This document shows positions 16,620 to 25,584 of a stretch of 64,000 bases of DNA, one piece after another (within the stretch, counting starts at the first letter, position 1; every line of letters starts with the position of its first letter). The notes under the pieces were generated by a model that was given only the letters and a program-made list of their open reading frames with translations, was not told where the DNA came from and made no database searches. Origin of the DNA: CAYJFD01 sp964369605 (GTDB taxonomy: Bacteria > Bacteroidota > Bacteroidia > Bacteroidales > UBA932); assembly GCA_964369605.1 (NCBI GenBank), contig CAYJFD010000001.1, positions 183,137-247,136 on the forward strand, given 5' to 3'. A program made the translations under genes and the position numbers.

Positions 16620-17723
16620 ATGAAAAATACTCCCTTTACACATAAGCACATAGAGTTAGGAGCTAAGATGTTACCTTTCGCAGGTTATAATATGCCTATC
16701 GAATACGGAACAGGTATTATTAATGAGCATCTAGCAGTAAGAAATAGTGTTGGTGTTTTTGATGTATCTCATATGGGCGAGATTTGGGTTAAAGGCCCTA
16801 ATGCCCTAGCATTTTTACAGTATGTGACATCGAATGATGTTGCAGCGCTTACTCCAGGTAAAGTTCAATATACTTGTTTCCCTAATGGCGAAGGTGGAGT
16901 AGTAGATGATCTACTAAACTACTGTATCGACGAAGAGACATATTTACTAGTAGTAAATGCTTCTAATATAGATAAGGACTGGGAACACCTTTGTAAGTAC
17001 GCCCCAAAGTTCAATATTACACCAGGTAAAGAACTATATAATGCATCTGATGAGATATGTCAGTTTGCAGTGCAGGGTCCAAATGCTCTGAAAGCAATGC
17101 AAAAAATTAGCGACAAGAATGTCGTAGATATGGAGTATTATACCTTCCAAAAGTTAAACCTTGGAGGAATTAACGACGTAATCTTTTCCACTACTGGCTA
17201 TACAGGAGCAGGAGGATGTGAAATCTATGCGCATAAGGATGATGCTGAACAGCTTTGGAAAGTAGTTTTCGAAGCAGGAGAAGAGTTCGGAATCATGCCT
17301 GTAGGTCTTGGCTGTCGTGACTCACTACGTCTAGAAATGGGCTTTTGCTTATATGGCCATGAGTTAAATGATAGCACATCTCCTATCGAAGCTGGACTTG
17401 GCTGGATTACAAAATTCAATGATGCAAAAGGTGATTTCTTAGATAAGGAGTATATGTTGCAGCAAAAAGCTGAAGGCCTAAAGCGTAAACTTGTAGGCTT
17501 TGAGCTCTTAGATAGAGGTATCCCACGTCAGGACTACGAAGTTTGTGACTTAGAAGGGAATAACATAGGAGTTGTTACTTCTGGAGTTATGTCTCCATCA
17601 TTAAAGAAGCCAATAGGTATAGCTTATGTTCAAACGCCATTCTCTAAAGTAGGATCTGAAATAGGTATAAAAGTTAGAGGAAAGATACTTAAAGCAGTAA
17701 TCGTTAAATTTCCTTTCAAATAA
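16620..17723 (+). CDS. gcvT: Aminomethyltransferase (glycine cleavage T protein), 367 aa
   Basis: Transfers the methylene unit from the aminomethyl-lipoyl H protein to tetrahydrofolate, releasing ammonia. Recognised by the N-terminal HIELGAKMLPFAGYNMPIEY, GVFDVSHMGEIWVKGP, GKVQYTCFPNGEGGVVDDLL (with the folate-site Asp), CRDSLRLEMGFCLYGHELND, and a C-terminal barrel ending GKILKAVIVKFPF. Length is normal for the family. gcvP and gcvH are not nearby. The gene follows the SPOR lipoprotein gene closely and ends at a strong terminator. Confidence 0.96.
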   Translation: MKNTPFTHKHIELGAKMLPFAGYNMPIEYGTGIINEHLAVRNSVGVFDVSHMGEIWVKGPNALAFLQYVTSNDVAALTPGKVQYTCFPNGEGGVVDDLLNYCIDEETYLLVVNASNIDKDWEHLCKYAPKFNITPGKELYNASDEICQFAVQGPNALKAMQKISDKNVVDMEYYTFQKLNLGGINDVIFSTTGYTGAGGCEIYAHKDDAEQLWKVVFEAGEEFGIMPVGLGCRDSLRLEMGFCLYGHELNDSTSPIEAGLGWITKFNDAKGDFLDKEYMLQQKAEGLKRKLVGFELLDRGIPRQDYEVCDLEGNNIGVVTSGVMSPSLKKPIGIAYVQTPFSKVGSEIGIKVRGKILKAVIVKFPFK

Positions 17724-17746
17724 GAGTTTACCTTTAGGAAAAAAAT

Positions 17747-17792
17747 ACTCCCAGTAAGTGATTAACATTTCACTTTACTGGGAGTTTTTTTT
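17747..17792 (+). terminator. Terminator after gcvT
   Basis: The stem ACTCCCAGTAA / TTACTGGGAGT (11 bp, extended by GTG/CAC around a bulge) is followed by eight T residues. Its T-run runs directly into the -7 element of the next gene. Confidence 0.85.
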
Positions 17793-17799
17793 ATATTTG
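17792..17799 (+). promoter_or_regulatory. -7 element of M28-like gene; possibly leaderless mRNA
   Basis: TATATTTG lies only 4 nt upstream of the ATG at 17804. With initiation a few nt after the -7 box, the transcript would begin at or within a few nt of the ATG. No TTTG is visible at -33, because that position is taken by the gcvT terminator stem. Confidence 0.45.
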
Positions 17800-17803
17800 C
17801 ATT

Positions 17804-19117
17804 ATGACAAAGTATATAAAGCTATTGGGATTAAGTTTCCTTTTTGTGAGTACGATCGTATTTTCACAAGAACAAGAGAAAGAAAAACTAGAGGAATATA
17901 TAGAGTATCTTACAGATGACTCCTTGTTAGGAAGAAAAGCCGGAGAGGAGGGGGAGTTAAAAGCAGCTATGTATTTCTCAAATATGCTTAAGTCATTTGG
18001 TATTACTCTGTATTCTCCGGAGAATGGTCAGGAGTTTCTTATCCTAAATGGAAAAGATAGCTTGCGTTCAAGAAATGTAATAGGAATAATCGAAGGGTAT
18101 GACCAAGAGTTAAGGGACGAATTTATTTTACTTGGAGTAAATTATGACCATATAGGGGTTAATGTGTTAGATAGAGATGGTAAGCAAGAATTGCAAATTT
18201 TTCCAGGTGCTAATTCTAATGCCTCAGGTGTTGCGAGCACCCTGCTTTTGGCAGAAGAGATAGCGAAGTCTGCTTATTTATTTAGACGCTCTATTCTTAT
18301 CGTTGGCTTTGGGTCAAAGGAGCAGTCTATGGCTGGATCTTGGTATTTTGTTAATAAGGGCTTCCCTTTCATTGATAAGGTTAAGTTAATGATTAATCTA
18401 GATATGGTGGGAAAGAAATCGCAAGGAAATAGCTTGAAATTCTATACAGGTATGGCAAGTGCCTCACTAACTAAGAGTATACAAGAAACATCTAATAATT
18501 TCTCGGTAGTGCCTCCAAGTTGGTTAGAGGGAAGAGTGCCTTCTTCTGATTTTGTGTCATTTTATGAGCGATCGATACCTTTTATTCTATTTACTTCAGG
18601 TTTAGATGTAGATCTTTACACAGTAAATGATGTAAAGGAAAACTTAGATTATGATGCTATGCTATATTATAATTATTACCTATATAATTTACTAATGCAT
18701 TTTGCTAATAAAGATAATATAGAAAATGATTTAAAAGGTGCAGATACAGAGCAAAATGAACCTAGTAATGAGAATGAAGGGCGAGTTTATTCCCCTTATG
18801 AGGTAGATAAGTTGCCAACTTTTCTAGGTGGTGATGAAAAGCGATTCTTAAATGACTGGGTTTACACTTATCTGCGTTATCCAGAAATCGCTGTAAAGCG
18901 CGGGACTCAAGGAATAGTTGTAGTAGAGTTTGTAATAGAGCCTTCAGGTGAGTTGACAAATGCTTCTATAGTTGATGGTGAGAGTGAAGCTCTAGAACAG
19001 GAAGCTCTAAGGGTAATTAATGCTTCTCCTAGATGGAAAGCAGGTGAGATAGCAGGTAAGAAAGTAAGGGTTAGGTATACTATCGCTGTAGAGTACAGAC
19101 TTGAGAAATCTGAATAA
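17804..19117 (+). CDS. M28 peptidase-like protein (catalytic residues lost) fused to TonB C-terminal domain, 437 aa
   Basis: The signal peptide covers residues 1-21. Residues about 25-300 follow the M28 zinc-peptidase fold (NYDHIGVN with His116, GANSNASGVA, GSKEQSMAGS, INLDMVGK with Asp200). However, several expected active-site residues are changed. The bridging Asp of 'GADDNASG' is Ser138, the catalytic Glu of 'GEE' is Lys172, and the final His of 'YHTxxD' is replaced by Tyr272. Glu173 and Asp200 remain. Residues about 335-435 form a TonB C-terminal domain (RYPEIAVKRGTQGIVVVEFV, later ASPRWKAG). It is probably a periplasmic non-enzymatic binding protein. The fold call is firm; loss of activity is inferred from alignment by eye. 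Confidence 0.85.
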   Translation: MTKYIKLLGLSFLFVSTIVFSQEQEKEKLEEYIEYLTDDSLLGRKAGEEGELKAAMYFSNMLKSFGITLYSPENGQEFLILNGKDSLRSRNVIGIIEGYDQELRDEFILLGVNYDHIGVNVLDRDGKQELQIFPGANSNASGVASTLLLAEEIAKSAYLFRRSILIVGFGSKEQSMAGSWYFVNKGFPFIDKVKLMINLDMVGKKSQGNSLKFYTGMASASLTKSIQETSNNFSVVPPSWLEGRVPSSDFVSFYERSIPFILFTSGLDVDLYTVNDVKENLDYDAMLYYNYYLYNLLMHFANKDNIENDLKGADTEQNEPSNENEGRVYSPYEVDKLPTFLGGDEKRFLNDWVYTYLRYPEIAVKRGTQGIVVVEFVIEPSGELTNASIVDGESEALEQEALRVINASPRWKAGEIAGKKVRVRYTIAVEYRLEKSE

Positions 19118-19120
19118 GGG

Positions 19121-19636
19121 CTAGAAAAGTCCTTCAGGTATATTTAGTACAACAGTTTTCTTTCTGTTATTAATCTTTATGACTAGCTCGGAGTGAAATG
19201 GGATGAGATGTTCCCCTACTTCAAGGCAGATGTTGCCTGAATAGTTCTGTGCGCCATCAATAGCTCCTATGGCGTTGTTGTTTTGGTCTACAAGTATGAA
19301 ATTCAGTAGCTTAAGGGCCTCTGAAAGGTCCTCGTCTACATCTTCTTCTATCTGAACAGATGAAGCGTCTAAGTGGAGTTTTAAGCCTAGGAGGGCTTCT
19401 GCTTCATTAAGGGTGTCGATACCCTCGATCTTGATATTTGCTTTAGTCTTTCCCTTCTGAATCAGGGATGTAATAAAAAATGGAACCGGCAATTCATCAA
19501 AATAGATGAATACCGGTTCATTTATGTCTATATCCAGCGGACTAAGGCCATGAAAGCTAACGTTTAGCTCGCCTTGAGTGCCATAGGATTTTAGCACTTG
19601 TGCGATCGGCAATAAATTATTTTCTGCCGTACGCAT
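19121..19636 (-). CDS. rimM: 16S rRNA processing protein RimM, 171 aa
   Basis: A 30S maturation factor that binds S19 and acts on the 16S 3' domain. The N-terminal RimM beta-barrel (residues about 8-90; LPIAQVLKSYGTQGELNVSF) is followed by a PRC-barrel domain ending in NRKKTVVLNIPEGLF, which matches the usual '...k.i.v..peGLl' terminus. Length is typical. It begins 3 nt after rpsP, the common rpsP-rimM operon order. Confidence 0.95.
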   Translation of the reverse strand: MRTAENNLLPIAQVLKSYGTQGELNVSFHGLSPLDIDINEPVFIYFDELPVPFFITSLIQKGKTKANIKIEGIDTLNEAEALLGLKLHLDASSVQIEEDVDEDLSEALKLLNFILVDQNNNAIGAIDGAQNYSGNICLEVGEHLIPFHSELVIKINNRKKTVVLNIPEGLF

Positions 19637-19639
19637 TAA

Positions 19640-20209
19640 TTAAGCCTCAGTTTCTTCAGTTGCTACCTCTTCAGCTGCTACTTCTTCAGTTGCTGCCTCT
19701 GCTGCTTCAGCTGCCGCTGCTGCTCTTTCAGCTTCAGCTTGTTGGCGCTCTTCAGCTTTTCTCTTTTCGATAGCTTCTGCTCTCTCTTGGTTTACTTTTC
19801 TTTCAGCGTCTTTTGCTGCTGAAGCTGCTTTGTCTTTAGCATTTGAAAGGCCATCTTTCTTAGCTTGGATCTTAGCATCTCTTTCAGCCTTCCACGCATT
19901 CCATTTTTGATCTGCTACTTCTTGAGTAAATGCTCCTTTACGAACACCACCTTCTAGGTGAACTAAAAGTAAAGCTCCTTCATAAGAAAGAATTCTACGA
20001 CAAGTGTCAGTAGGAAGTGCTCCTTGGTTTAACCAGTACGCTGCTCTATCTAATTTGATATTGATCGATGCTGGGTTTGTGTTTGGGTTGTAAGTTCCGA
20101 TAACTTCGATTCTGCGACCATCACGTGATGCACGGCTATCAGCCACTACTACTTGGTAGAACGCGTAGTTCTTTTTACCTTGGCGTGATAAACGGATTTT
20201 AACTGCCAT
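19640..20209 (-). CDS. rpsP: 30S ribosomal protein S16 with long Ala/Glu-rich tail, 189 aa
   Basis: Residues 1-80 are canonical S16 (MAVKIRLSRQGKKNYAFYQV, VADSRASRDGRRIEVIGTYNP, AAYWLNQGALPTD). The remaining 100 or so residues are charged and then almost pure A/E/T, a tail typical of Bacteroidota S16 and absent from the roughly 80-aa proteobacterial protein. It is the first gene of rpsP-rimM, driven by a consensus promoter 60 nt upstream. Confidence 0.97.
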   Translation of the reverse strand: MAVKIRLSRQGKKNYAFYQVVVADSRASRDGRRIEVIGTYNPNTNPASINIKLDRAAYWLNQGALPTDTCRRILSYEGALLLVHLEGGVRKGAFTQEVADQKWNAWKAERDAKIQAKKDGLSNAKDKAASAAKDAERKVNQERAEAIEKRKAEERQQAEAERAAAAAEAAEAATEEVAAEEVATEETEA

Positions 20210-20270
20210 AATTGATTTTATTTAAAGTTTTATTATTAATAACTTCCTTATCTTCACGAGAAAAGGCCTG

Positions 20271-20301
20271 CAAAGGTAGATAAGATTTTTAGAAAACCAA
20301 A
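20271..20301 (-). promoter_or_regulatory. Promoter of rpsP-rimM
   Basis: On the minus strand, TTTG (20301-20298), 19 nt, then TACCTTTG (20278-20271), followed by CAGG. This is a full consensus of the type found at Bacteroidota ribosomal operons. Confidence 0.8.
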
Positions 20302-20331
20302 GAAATTTATATATTTTGGTTATAAAAGAAT

Positions 20332-20362
20332 GAAGGATCTAAGCATTGCGCTTAAATCCTTC
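20332..20362 (-). terminator. Hairpin terminator after cyclophilin gene
   Basis: The stem GAAGGAT / ATCCTTC continues after a 1-1 mismatch with TAAGC / GCTTA, around a 5-nt loop. On the minus strand it is followed by a T-rich stretch (ATTCTTTTATA). It lies downstream of the cyclophilin stop at 20440 and upstream of the rpsP promoter. Confidence 0.6.
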
Positions 20363-20393
20363 ACTAACTAACCTAAAAACTTAACCTTATGAA

Positions 20394-20416
20394 ATACTAT
20401 TTACTATAAATAGTAT
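20394..20416. repeat. Perfect 10-bp inverted repeat near 3' end of cyclophilin gene
   Basis: ATACTATTTA / TAAATAGTAT with a 3-nt CTA loop, 24 nt past the cyclophilin stop codon. It is all A/T apart from one pair per arm and lacks a T-run, so it may be a 3'-end stabiliser or an operator rather than a terminator. Confidence 0.5.
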
Positions 20417-20439
20417 CAAATAGCATGCCAAAGTCTGTT

Positions 20440-21135
20440 TTAAATAGGTCTAATTGATAAAATTCTTATGTCGTCAATAGGTCTATCATTATAGTATGTC
20501 TGGCTAGAGGCTATTAGATCAATGATTTCTAGTCCTTCGACTGTTTCTCCAAATATTGTGTATTCTCCATTTAAGTGCATACAGTTGTTTGCATTGTGTA
20601 CGATGTAGAATTGAGAGCCAGATGAGTTTTTCTTAGGATTGGCGATGTCTCCAGTGCGCGCAGCGGCAAGCGCTCCTATTTTATGAGTGTATGCTTCTAC
20701 AAATTCAGCAGGAATAGTGTAGCCAGGGCCTCCCGTACCGAATTCTTCTTCTCTGCTAGTATCCTTTGTGATAGGGTCGCCAGTTTGAATCATAAAGTTA
20801 GCGATAACTCTATGGAAAAGAAGGCTATCATAAAAGCCCTCAGATGCTAGTTTTATAAAGTTTTCTTTGTGAAGAGGTGTTTGATCATATAGCTTAATAA
20901 TCATACTACCTACGTTAGTTTTGATTTCAAATAGAGTCTCGGATGTAAGGGAGTCAGGATTGAATTTTAAATCGCTCAAAAGGCTGTCTATGGCCTGAGT
21001 GGTAGTGTCAGTACTATCTTTTTTAGCGGTCTGCTCTAGTCTTATAGCTTGGTTCTCTTTTTTGTCTCTGTTCTTACACGAAAAGATGGAAGTGACCATA
21101 AAGATCAATAAAATAGTTAGTGTTGTTTTTGTCAT
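20440..21135 (-). CDS. Cyclophilin-type peptidyl-prolyl isomerase lipoprotein, 231 aa
   Basis: The lipobox is SIFSC (Cys20), then an acidic linker to about residue 60. A cyclophilin domain follows: KTNVGSMIIKLYDQTPLHKE, YDSLLFHRVIANFMIQTGDP (the F-H-R-x-x-x-x-F-M-x-Q-G active-site run), AARTGDIANPKKNSSGSQFY and GEYTIFGETVEG. It probably catalyses proline cis-trans isomerisation during folding of periplasmic or outer-membrane proteins, anchored by its lipid. It is monocistronic, divergent from the patatin gene upstream, with a hairpin after its stop. Confidence 0.93.
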   Translation of the reverse strand: MTKTTLTILLIFMVTSIFSCKNRDKKENQAIRLEQTAKKDSTDTTTQAIDSLLSDLKFNPDSLTSETLFEIKTNVGSMIIKLYDQTPLHKENFIKLASEGFYDSLLFHRVIANFMIQTGDPITKDTSREEEFGTGGPGYTIPAEFVEAYTHKIGALAAARTGDIANPKKNSSGSQFYIVHNANNCMHLNGEYTIFGETVEGLEIIDLIASSQTYYNDRPIDDIRILSIRPI

Positions 21136-21160
21136 ATTCTTTAAATTCTAAAATATATTG

Positions 21161-21168
21161 TATATTTG
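21161..21168 (+). promoter_or_regulatory. -7 element upstream of patatin-like gene
   Basis: TATATTTG, 34 nt upstream of the chosen ATG (21203). A TTTG at the proper -33 distance is not evident. It supports the downstream ATG over the TTG at 21173, which would lie at about the transcription start. Confidence 0.45.
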
Positions 21169-21202
21169 AAAGTTGATTCGCAAATCTACGAAAAAAACAG
21201 CT

Positions 21203-23545
21203 ATGAGCAAAAGACTTATTACCATATTAATGCTTCTAATAGTTTCTATTGAATGTTTGTGTCAAGACAAACAGCAAGTGGAAACTATTGGCCTAGTATT
21301 AAGTGGAGGCGGTGCGAAGGGTCTGTCTCATATAGGGGTAATTAAGGCTCTTGAAGAGAATAATATCCCTATTGACTATGTTGCTGGAACTTCGATAGGT
21401 TCTATAGTAGGTGCTCTTTATTCGATAGGCTTAACGACAGACGAGATGGTTTATATGTTTAAATCAAAAGAGTTTAAGTCTTGGTCAGTTGGGGATTTCG
21501 AAGAGGATTATACGACAAATTATTACGCTAATGCACCGTCTTCAGCTATTGTTTCTTTAGGTTTGTATCTAGGGAAGGATAAAAAGAGTGATCAAAAGCG
21601 AAAGATTAAGTTCGCACTTCCAACGAGTCTTGTTTCTCCCTTTCCGATGGATATTGCGATAGCCCAAATATTTGCATCATCATCTGCGGCTTGCAAATAC
21701 GACTTTAGCCAGTTAATGGTTCCTTTCTTTTGTATCGGGGCAGATATAAAGAATAAGGCTCCATATATGTTGGATAGTGGTGATTTAGGGAGTGCTGTTA
21801 GGGCTTCTATGTCTTTTCCAGGTTATTTCAAACCAGTCGTAATAGATTCTGTTTTATTGTTTGATGGTGGATTTTATAATAATTTTCCATGGAAGGATAT
21901 GCAGGCTAAGTATAATCCAGATTTCATTATTGGGGCAAAGTGTGCTGATGGTGCCCCTATAGACCCTGATGAGTTTGATCCTTATCTTCAAATAGAAAGT
22001 ATGATAACAACTGATACGGATTATAGCATTAGTGAGGAGGAGGGTTTGGTGATTTCAGGAATCTATGATGTTTCGTTATTAGAGTTTGACCAGATAGATA
22101 AATTAGTTCAAATGGGATATGAGAATACTTTAAAGTATATCCCAGAACTTAAGAGAAAGATAGAGAAGGAAAGGAGCGATCAGGAAGTGGCGCAAAAGAG
22201 ATTGGATTTTCGTACAAAATGTTCTGAGTTGCGATTTAATAAGGTAGAAGTTACAGGAAATATTTCAAGTAAGCAGAAGGACTTTGTTGCAGATATTATC
22301 TCTCAGAGAGATAGTTTAAATAGCTTTGAGGATATAAAGGAAGGTTATTATAGATTTGTTTCTAGAAAAATCCTAGACGGGGCCTATCCTATGGTGCGAC
22401 AAAATAGTGATTCCTTGTTTACGTTTACTTTAAGAGCCTATCAGAGAAGGGAGTTGCTTGTTTCTATAGGTGGGAATATATCTTCGTCAGCCCTGACTCA
22501 GGGGTATGTTGGGTTTAGGTATAATCACCTTGTTCACAACCCTTGGAAGGCAAGACTTGATCTGGATATAGGTAATTTCTATAGTGGTGTAAGACTTTAT
22601 TTTAGACAGGATTTTGGTTTCAAAACTCTATTTTATTATGATTTAGATCTGGCTTATCAGAAGTTTAATTATTTTACGATTCCTCAGAATTTGGCATTGC
22701 TGAATTTTCAGCCAAGTAATATAGATGAAAATGATACTTATGCTACTCTGAATGTTGGAACTCCAGTTTTTGCTGTTTCTGATAATTATCAGCTCCAGCT
22801 GGGTGTGACGGCGGGAAGAATGAATATGAATTATTTTCCAGATAATTATTTCTCGCGATATGATGTGAGAGATTTTACGTTCTATAGTTATGCTACAGTT
22901 AGGGCAAGACTGATCAGAAACACTCAGGATTATTTACTTTATCCAACTGAGGGAACAAAACTTAGGCTTGATCTTAGATATATTTATGGTAGTGAGGATC
23001 ATTACCCTGGAACTCTTACTGATGATAATCTAGAGGTGATAAATAGAAATGGAGGAGAGCATCAGTTGAGATTTAGTTATGATAATTATTTGCGTTTCAC
23101 TCCTAATTTTTCGATGGGAATGGGACTGGACTTGTCGCTCTCTACTCAGTTAGAAATGGGAGACTATCTATCAACAGTATTGATATCTCCAGCTTATCGC
23201 CCAACAGCACATTCAAGGACTGTATCCCTTCCGAATTATAGAGCTTCAAGTTTTTTAGGACTTTCGATATCTCCGGTAATAAAATATACTGACAACCTGT
23301 ATCTACATACGACTTTTGCTTATTTCCAGCCCTATAAGTTAATTGAAGATAGAGGTCTTGGACATTATGAATTTTCGGATCCTTTTCCAAAGGGAGGTTT
23401 TATTTTTGACGCAAGTGCGGTATGGCAGTCTCCTATTGGCCCGATATCAATATCCACGTCCTACTACAGTAGTGAGTCTACAAGGTGGTATATTCAATTT
23501 AATATGGGATTCTTAATATTTAGAGATAGGGGCTTAAGTAACTAA
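21203..23545 (+). CDS. Patatin-like phospholipase with C-terminal outer-membrane barrel, 780 aa
   Basis: A signal peptide (about 1-20) is followed by a patatin domain: the oxyanion-hole run IGLVLSGGGAKGLSHIG (29-45), the nucleophile elbow GTSIG with Ser64, and FDGG with Asp221. The Ser-Asp dyad of patatins is therefore intact. After a linker, residues about 345-420 resemble a POTRA domain (LRFNKVEVTGNIS...). The remainder is a 16-strand-type Omp85-like barrel with alternating aromatic strands, ending GFLIFRDRGLSN. This is the PlpD-like (type Vd) layout, in which a lipase is displayed through its own barrel. Start is ATG 21203, directly before the signal peptide. The flippase gene follows with a 1-nt gap. 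Confidence 0.92.
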   Translation: MSKRLITILMLLIVSIECLCQDKQQVETIGLVLSGGGAKGLSHIGVIKALEENNIPIDYVAGTSIGSIVGALYSIGLTTDEMVYMFKSKEFKSWSVGDFEEDYTTNYYANAPSSAIVSLGLYLGKDKKSDQKRKIKFALPTSLVSPFPMDIAIAQIFASSSAACKYDFSQLMVPFFCIGADIKNKAPYMLDSGDLGSAVRASMSFPGYFKPVVIDSVLLFDGGFYNNFPWKDMQAKYNPDFIIGAKCADGAPIDPDEFDPYLQIESMITTDTDYSISEEEGLVISGIYDVSLLEFDQIDKLVQMGYENTLKYIPELKRKIEKERSDQEVAQKRLDFRTKCSELRFNKVEVTGNISSKQKDFVADIISQRDSLNSFEDIKEGYYRFVSRKILDGAYPMVRQNSDSLFTFTLRAYQRRELLVSIGGNISSSALTQGYVGFRYNHLVHNPWKARLDLDIGNFYSGVRLYFRQDFGFKTLFYYDLDLAYQKFNYFTIPQNLALLNFQPSNIDENDTYATLNVGTPVFAVSDNYQLQLGVTAGRMNMNYFPDNYFSRYDVRDFTFYSYATVRARLIRNTQDYLLYPTEGTKLRLDLRYIYGSEDHYPGTLTDDNLEVINRNGGEHQLRFSYDNYLRFTPNFSMGMGLDLSLSTQLEMGDYLSTVLISPAYRPTAHSRTVSLPNYRASSFLGLSISPVIKYTDNLYLHTTFAYFQPYKLIEDRGLGHYEFSDPFPKGGFIFDASAVWQSPIGPISISTSYYSSESTRWYIQFNMGFLIFRDRGLSN

Positions 23546-23546
23546 G

Positions 23547-25055
23547 ATGGAGAGTAAGTCGATTATCAAGAAATTAGCTGGAGACACGCTTGTATATGGG
23601 ATGAGTACTATGGTAGCTCGTTTCATCAACTTCTTTTTGGTATCTGTCTATACTTATTTTCTTACGACAAATGACTATGGTGTATTAACGGAATTTATGG
23701 CTTATATCGCAGTCTTTCAGGTACTACTTACTATGGGCTTGGAAACAGGTTGCTTTCGCCATGTAAATAAGGAAGGTGCCTCTGCTGATACGGTTTATTC
23801 TAATGCTTTAATCTCGATTTCTAGTATATCGTCGCTATTACTTTTCGTCTTAGTGCTTTGGGGAAGAAGTTTAGCTCAGAGTATGGGATATACGGATTAT
23901 TATTCATCTTATGTACTTGTGGGTGTGATATTGATGTTAGATAGTATTAGTGCTATAGTGTTTGCGAAATTAAGGATTGAATCTAAGCCTTGGAGGTTTG
24001 CTAGTATAAAGACTGTAAAGATATGCGTAGAAATAGGTTCAAACTTACTTTTATTTTTCTTTTTCCCTGCTTATGCTGAGTCTCACCCAGATAGTTTCTT
24101 GTTAAAGGTTATTTCGCCTAGCCCAGACTTTAGTTATCCGATATTTTCTATCGCTCTTTCTTGTGTAATCGTTATGTTATTGCTTCTAAAGGATTTTCTG
24201 AGTATTCGATTCAGACCAAATATTCGAGAGTGGAAGAGTATGATGCTTTATTCTTTACCTTTGATGATAGCTGGTCTACCAGGGATAGTAAATGATTTTC
24301 TAGATAGGATATTATTTAGATTTTTTAATGTTGATGATGCCTTGTGGCGTTCGGAACTTGGAGTATATCAGGCAGCTGTAAAGATATCAGTTTTAATGTC
24401 TATTTTTGCTCAGATGTTTAGGTTTGCAGCTGAGCCTTTCTTCTTTGCTCGCTCAAAGGATGTTAACTCGAAAGAACTATATGCTCAGGTTATGGAGTAT
24501 TTTGTGGCGGCATCTATGCTTGTGTTTTTAGGTGTAGTCCTTTACATAGATGTATTAGAGTTGATTGTTGGGTCTGAGTTTCGAGGAGGAATGGGAGTGG
24601 TGCCTATTATGCTACTTTCTTATGTGTTCATGGGGATATTATTCAATGTTTCTATGTGGTATAAGTTAACAGATAGATCACATTATGCTATTTATATTAC
24701 CCTAGCAGGTCTGGCAGTGAGTACTGTGATTAATGTTGTTTTCCTGCCGCTGTATTCTTTTTGGGCGGCCGCTTGGGGACATTTCTTTAGTTATCTATTT
24801 ATGCTGCTAATCTCGGTGCGTCTAGGAAATAAATATTATAAGATACCTTATAGGTGGTGGAAGATATCTTTAATTATCGTGCTTGCAGTTATGTTATGGG
24901 GCTTAAGCACTCTGTTACCAGAGATGAGTCTGGGATTAAAGTTGTTTGCGCATACGGGAGTAGTAGTTTTTTATATTGGATTACTTTACGTGACCATGTT
25001 TAAGGTACAGCTGCGATCAGTACCAGTTAATTGTGATGATAATGAAAAAATATAG
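23547..25055 (+). CDS. Polysaccharide flippase-like membrane protein (MATE/RfbX superfamily), 502 aa
   Basis: About 12-14 hydrophobic helices are spread over the whole length. The start KLAGDTLVYGMSTMVARFINFF is typical of polysaccharide biosynthesis proteins, with conserved LTTNDYGVLTEF and the later SLPLMIAGLPGIVNDFLDR and LGVYQAAVKISVLM. Members flip lipid-linked sugars across the inner membrane. The substrate cannot be read from the sequence, and no glycosyltransferase cluster is nearby. It starts 1 nt after the patatin gene, so co-transcription is likely. Confidence 0.9.
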   Translation: MESKSIIKKLAGDTLVYGMSTMVARFINFFLVSVYTYFLTTNDYGVLTEFMAYIAVFQVLLTMGLETGCFRHVNKEGASADTVYSNALISISSISSLLLFVLVLWGRSLAQSMGYTDYYSSYVLVGVILMLDSISAIVFAKLRIESKPWRFASIKTVKICVEIGSNLLLFFFFPAYAESHPDSFLLKVISPSPDFSYPIFSIALSCVIVMLLLLKDFLSIRFRPNIREWKSMMLYSLPLMIAGLPGIVNDFLDRILFRFFNVDDALWRSELGVYQAAVKISVLMSIFAQMFRFAAEPFFFARSKDVNSKELYAQVMEYFVAASMLVFLGVVLYIDVLELIVGSEFRGGMGVVPIMLLSYVFMGILFNVSMWYKLTDRSHYAIYITLAGLAVSTVINVVFLPLYSFWAAAWGHFFSYLFMLLISVRLGNKYYKIPYRWWKISLIIVLAVMLWGLSTLLPEMSLGLKLFAHTGVVVFYIGLLYVTMFKVQLRSVPVNCDDNEKI

Positions 25056-25140
25056 ACCCATCTGTTGTTAGTTTGAAGAAGGCTAGGACCTTATTAGGGT
25101 TTTTGTAATAATACGTTAAATATTTTAAAACGATAAAGGA

Positions 25141-25575
25141 ATGAAAGTTAAAATTGTAAATAAATCTTCATTTGGTTTACCTGCTTACGCAACGGAGCTA
25201 TCTGCAGGGATGGATCTGTATGCTAATATTGAAGAAACAATAGTTTTAAAACCTCTAGAACGTGCGATGATACCTACAGGGATCTATATAGAGTTGAGTC
25301 CCGGTTATGAGGCTCAAGTTCGCCCAAGGAGTGGTCTGGCTGCGAAGAAGGGAGTTTCAGTGTTAAATTCTCCTGGAACGATAGATGCTGACTACAGAGG
25401 TGAGATAAAGGTAATACTTGTGAATCTTTCTTCTGAGAATTTTGAGGTAGTAAAGGGTGAAAGGATAGCTCAAATGGTTATAGCTCGTTATGAAAAAATA
25501 GAGTGGGACGAGGTGGATGAATTAGGAGAGAGCGATAGAGGAGCAGGAGGCTTTGGCTCTACGGGGGTGAAATAA
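25141..25575 (+). CDS. dut: dUTP diphosphatase, 144 aa
   Basis: Hydrolyses dUTP to dUMP and pyrophosphate. All five motifs of the trimeric family are visible: AGMDLYANIEE (I), RPRSGLAAKKG (II), GTIDADYRGEIKVILVN (III, with catalytic Asp), GERIAQMVIARYE (IV) and the P-loop-like RGAGGFGSTG (V). Length is typical. murF begins 9 nt downstream. Confidence 0.97.
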   Translation: MKVKIVNKSSFGLPAYATELSAGMDLYANIEETIVLKPLERAMIPTGIYIELSPGYEAQVRPRSGLAAKKGVSVLNSPGTIDADYRGEIKVILVNLSSENFEVVKGERIAQMVIARYEKIEWDEVDELGESDRGAGGFGSTGVK

Positions 25576-25584
25576 GGGCTTATA

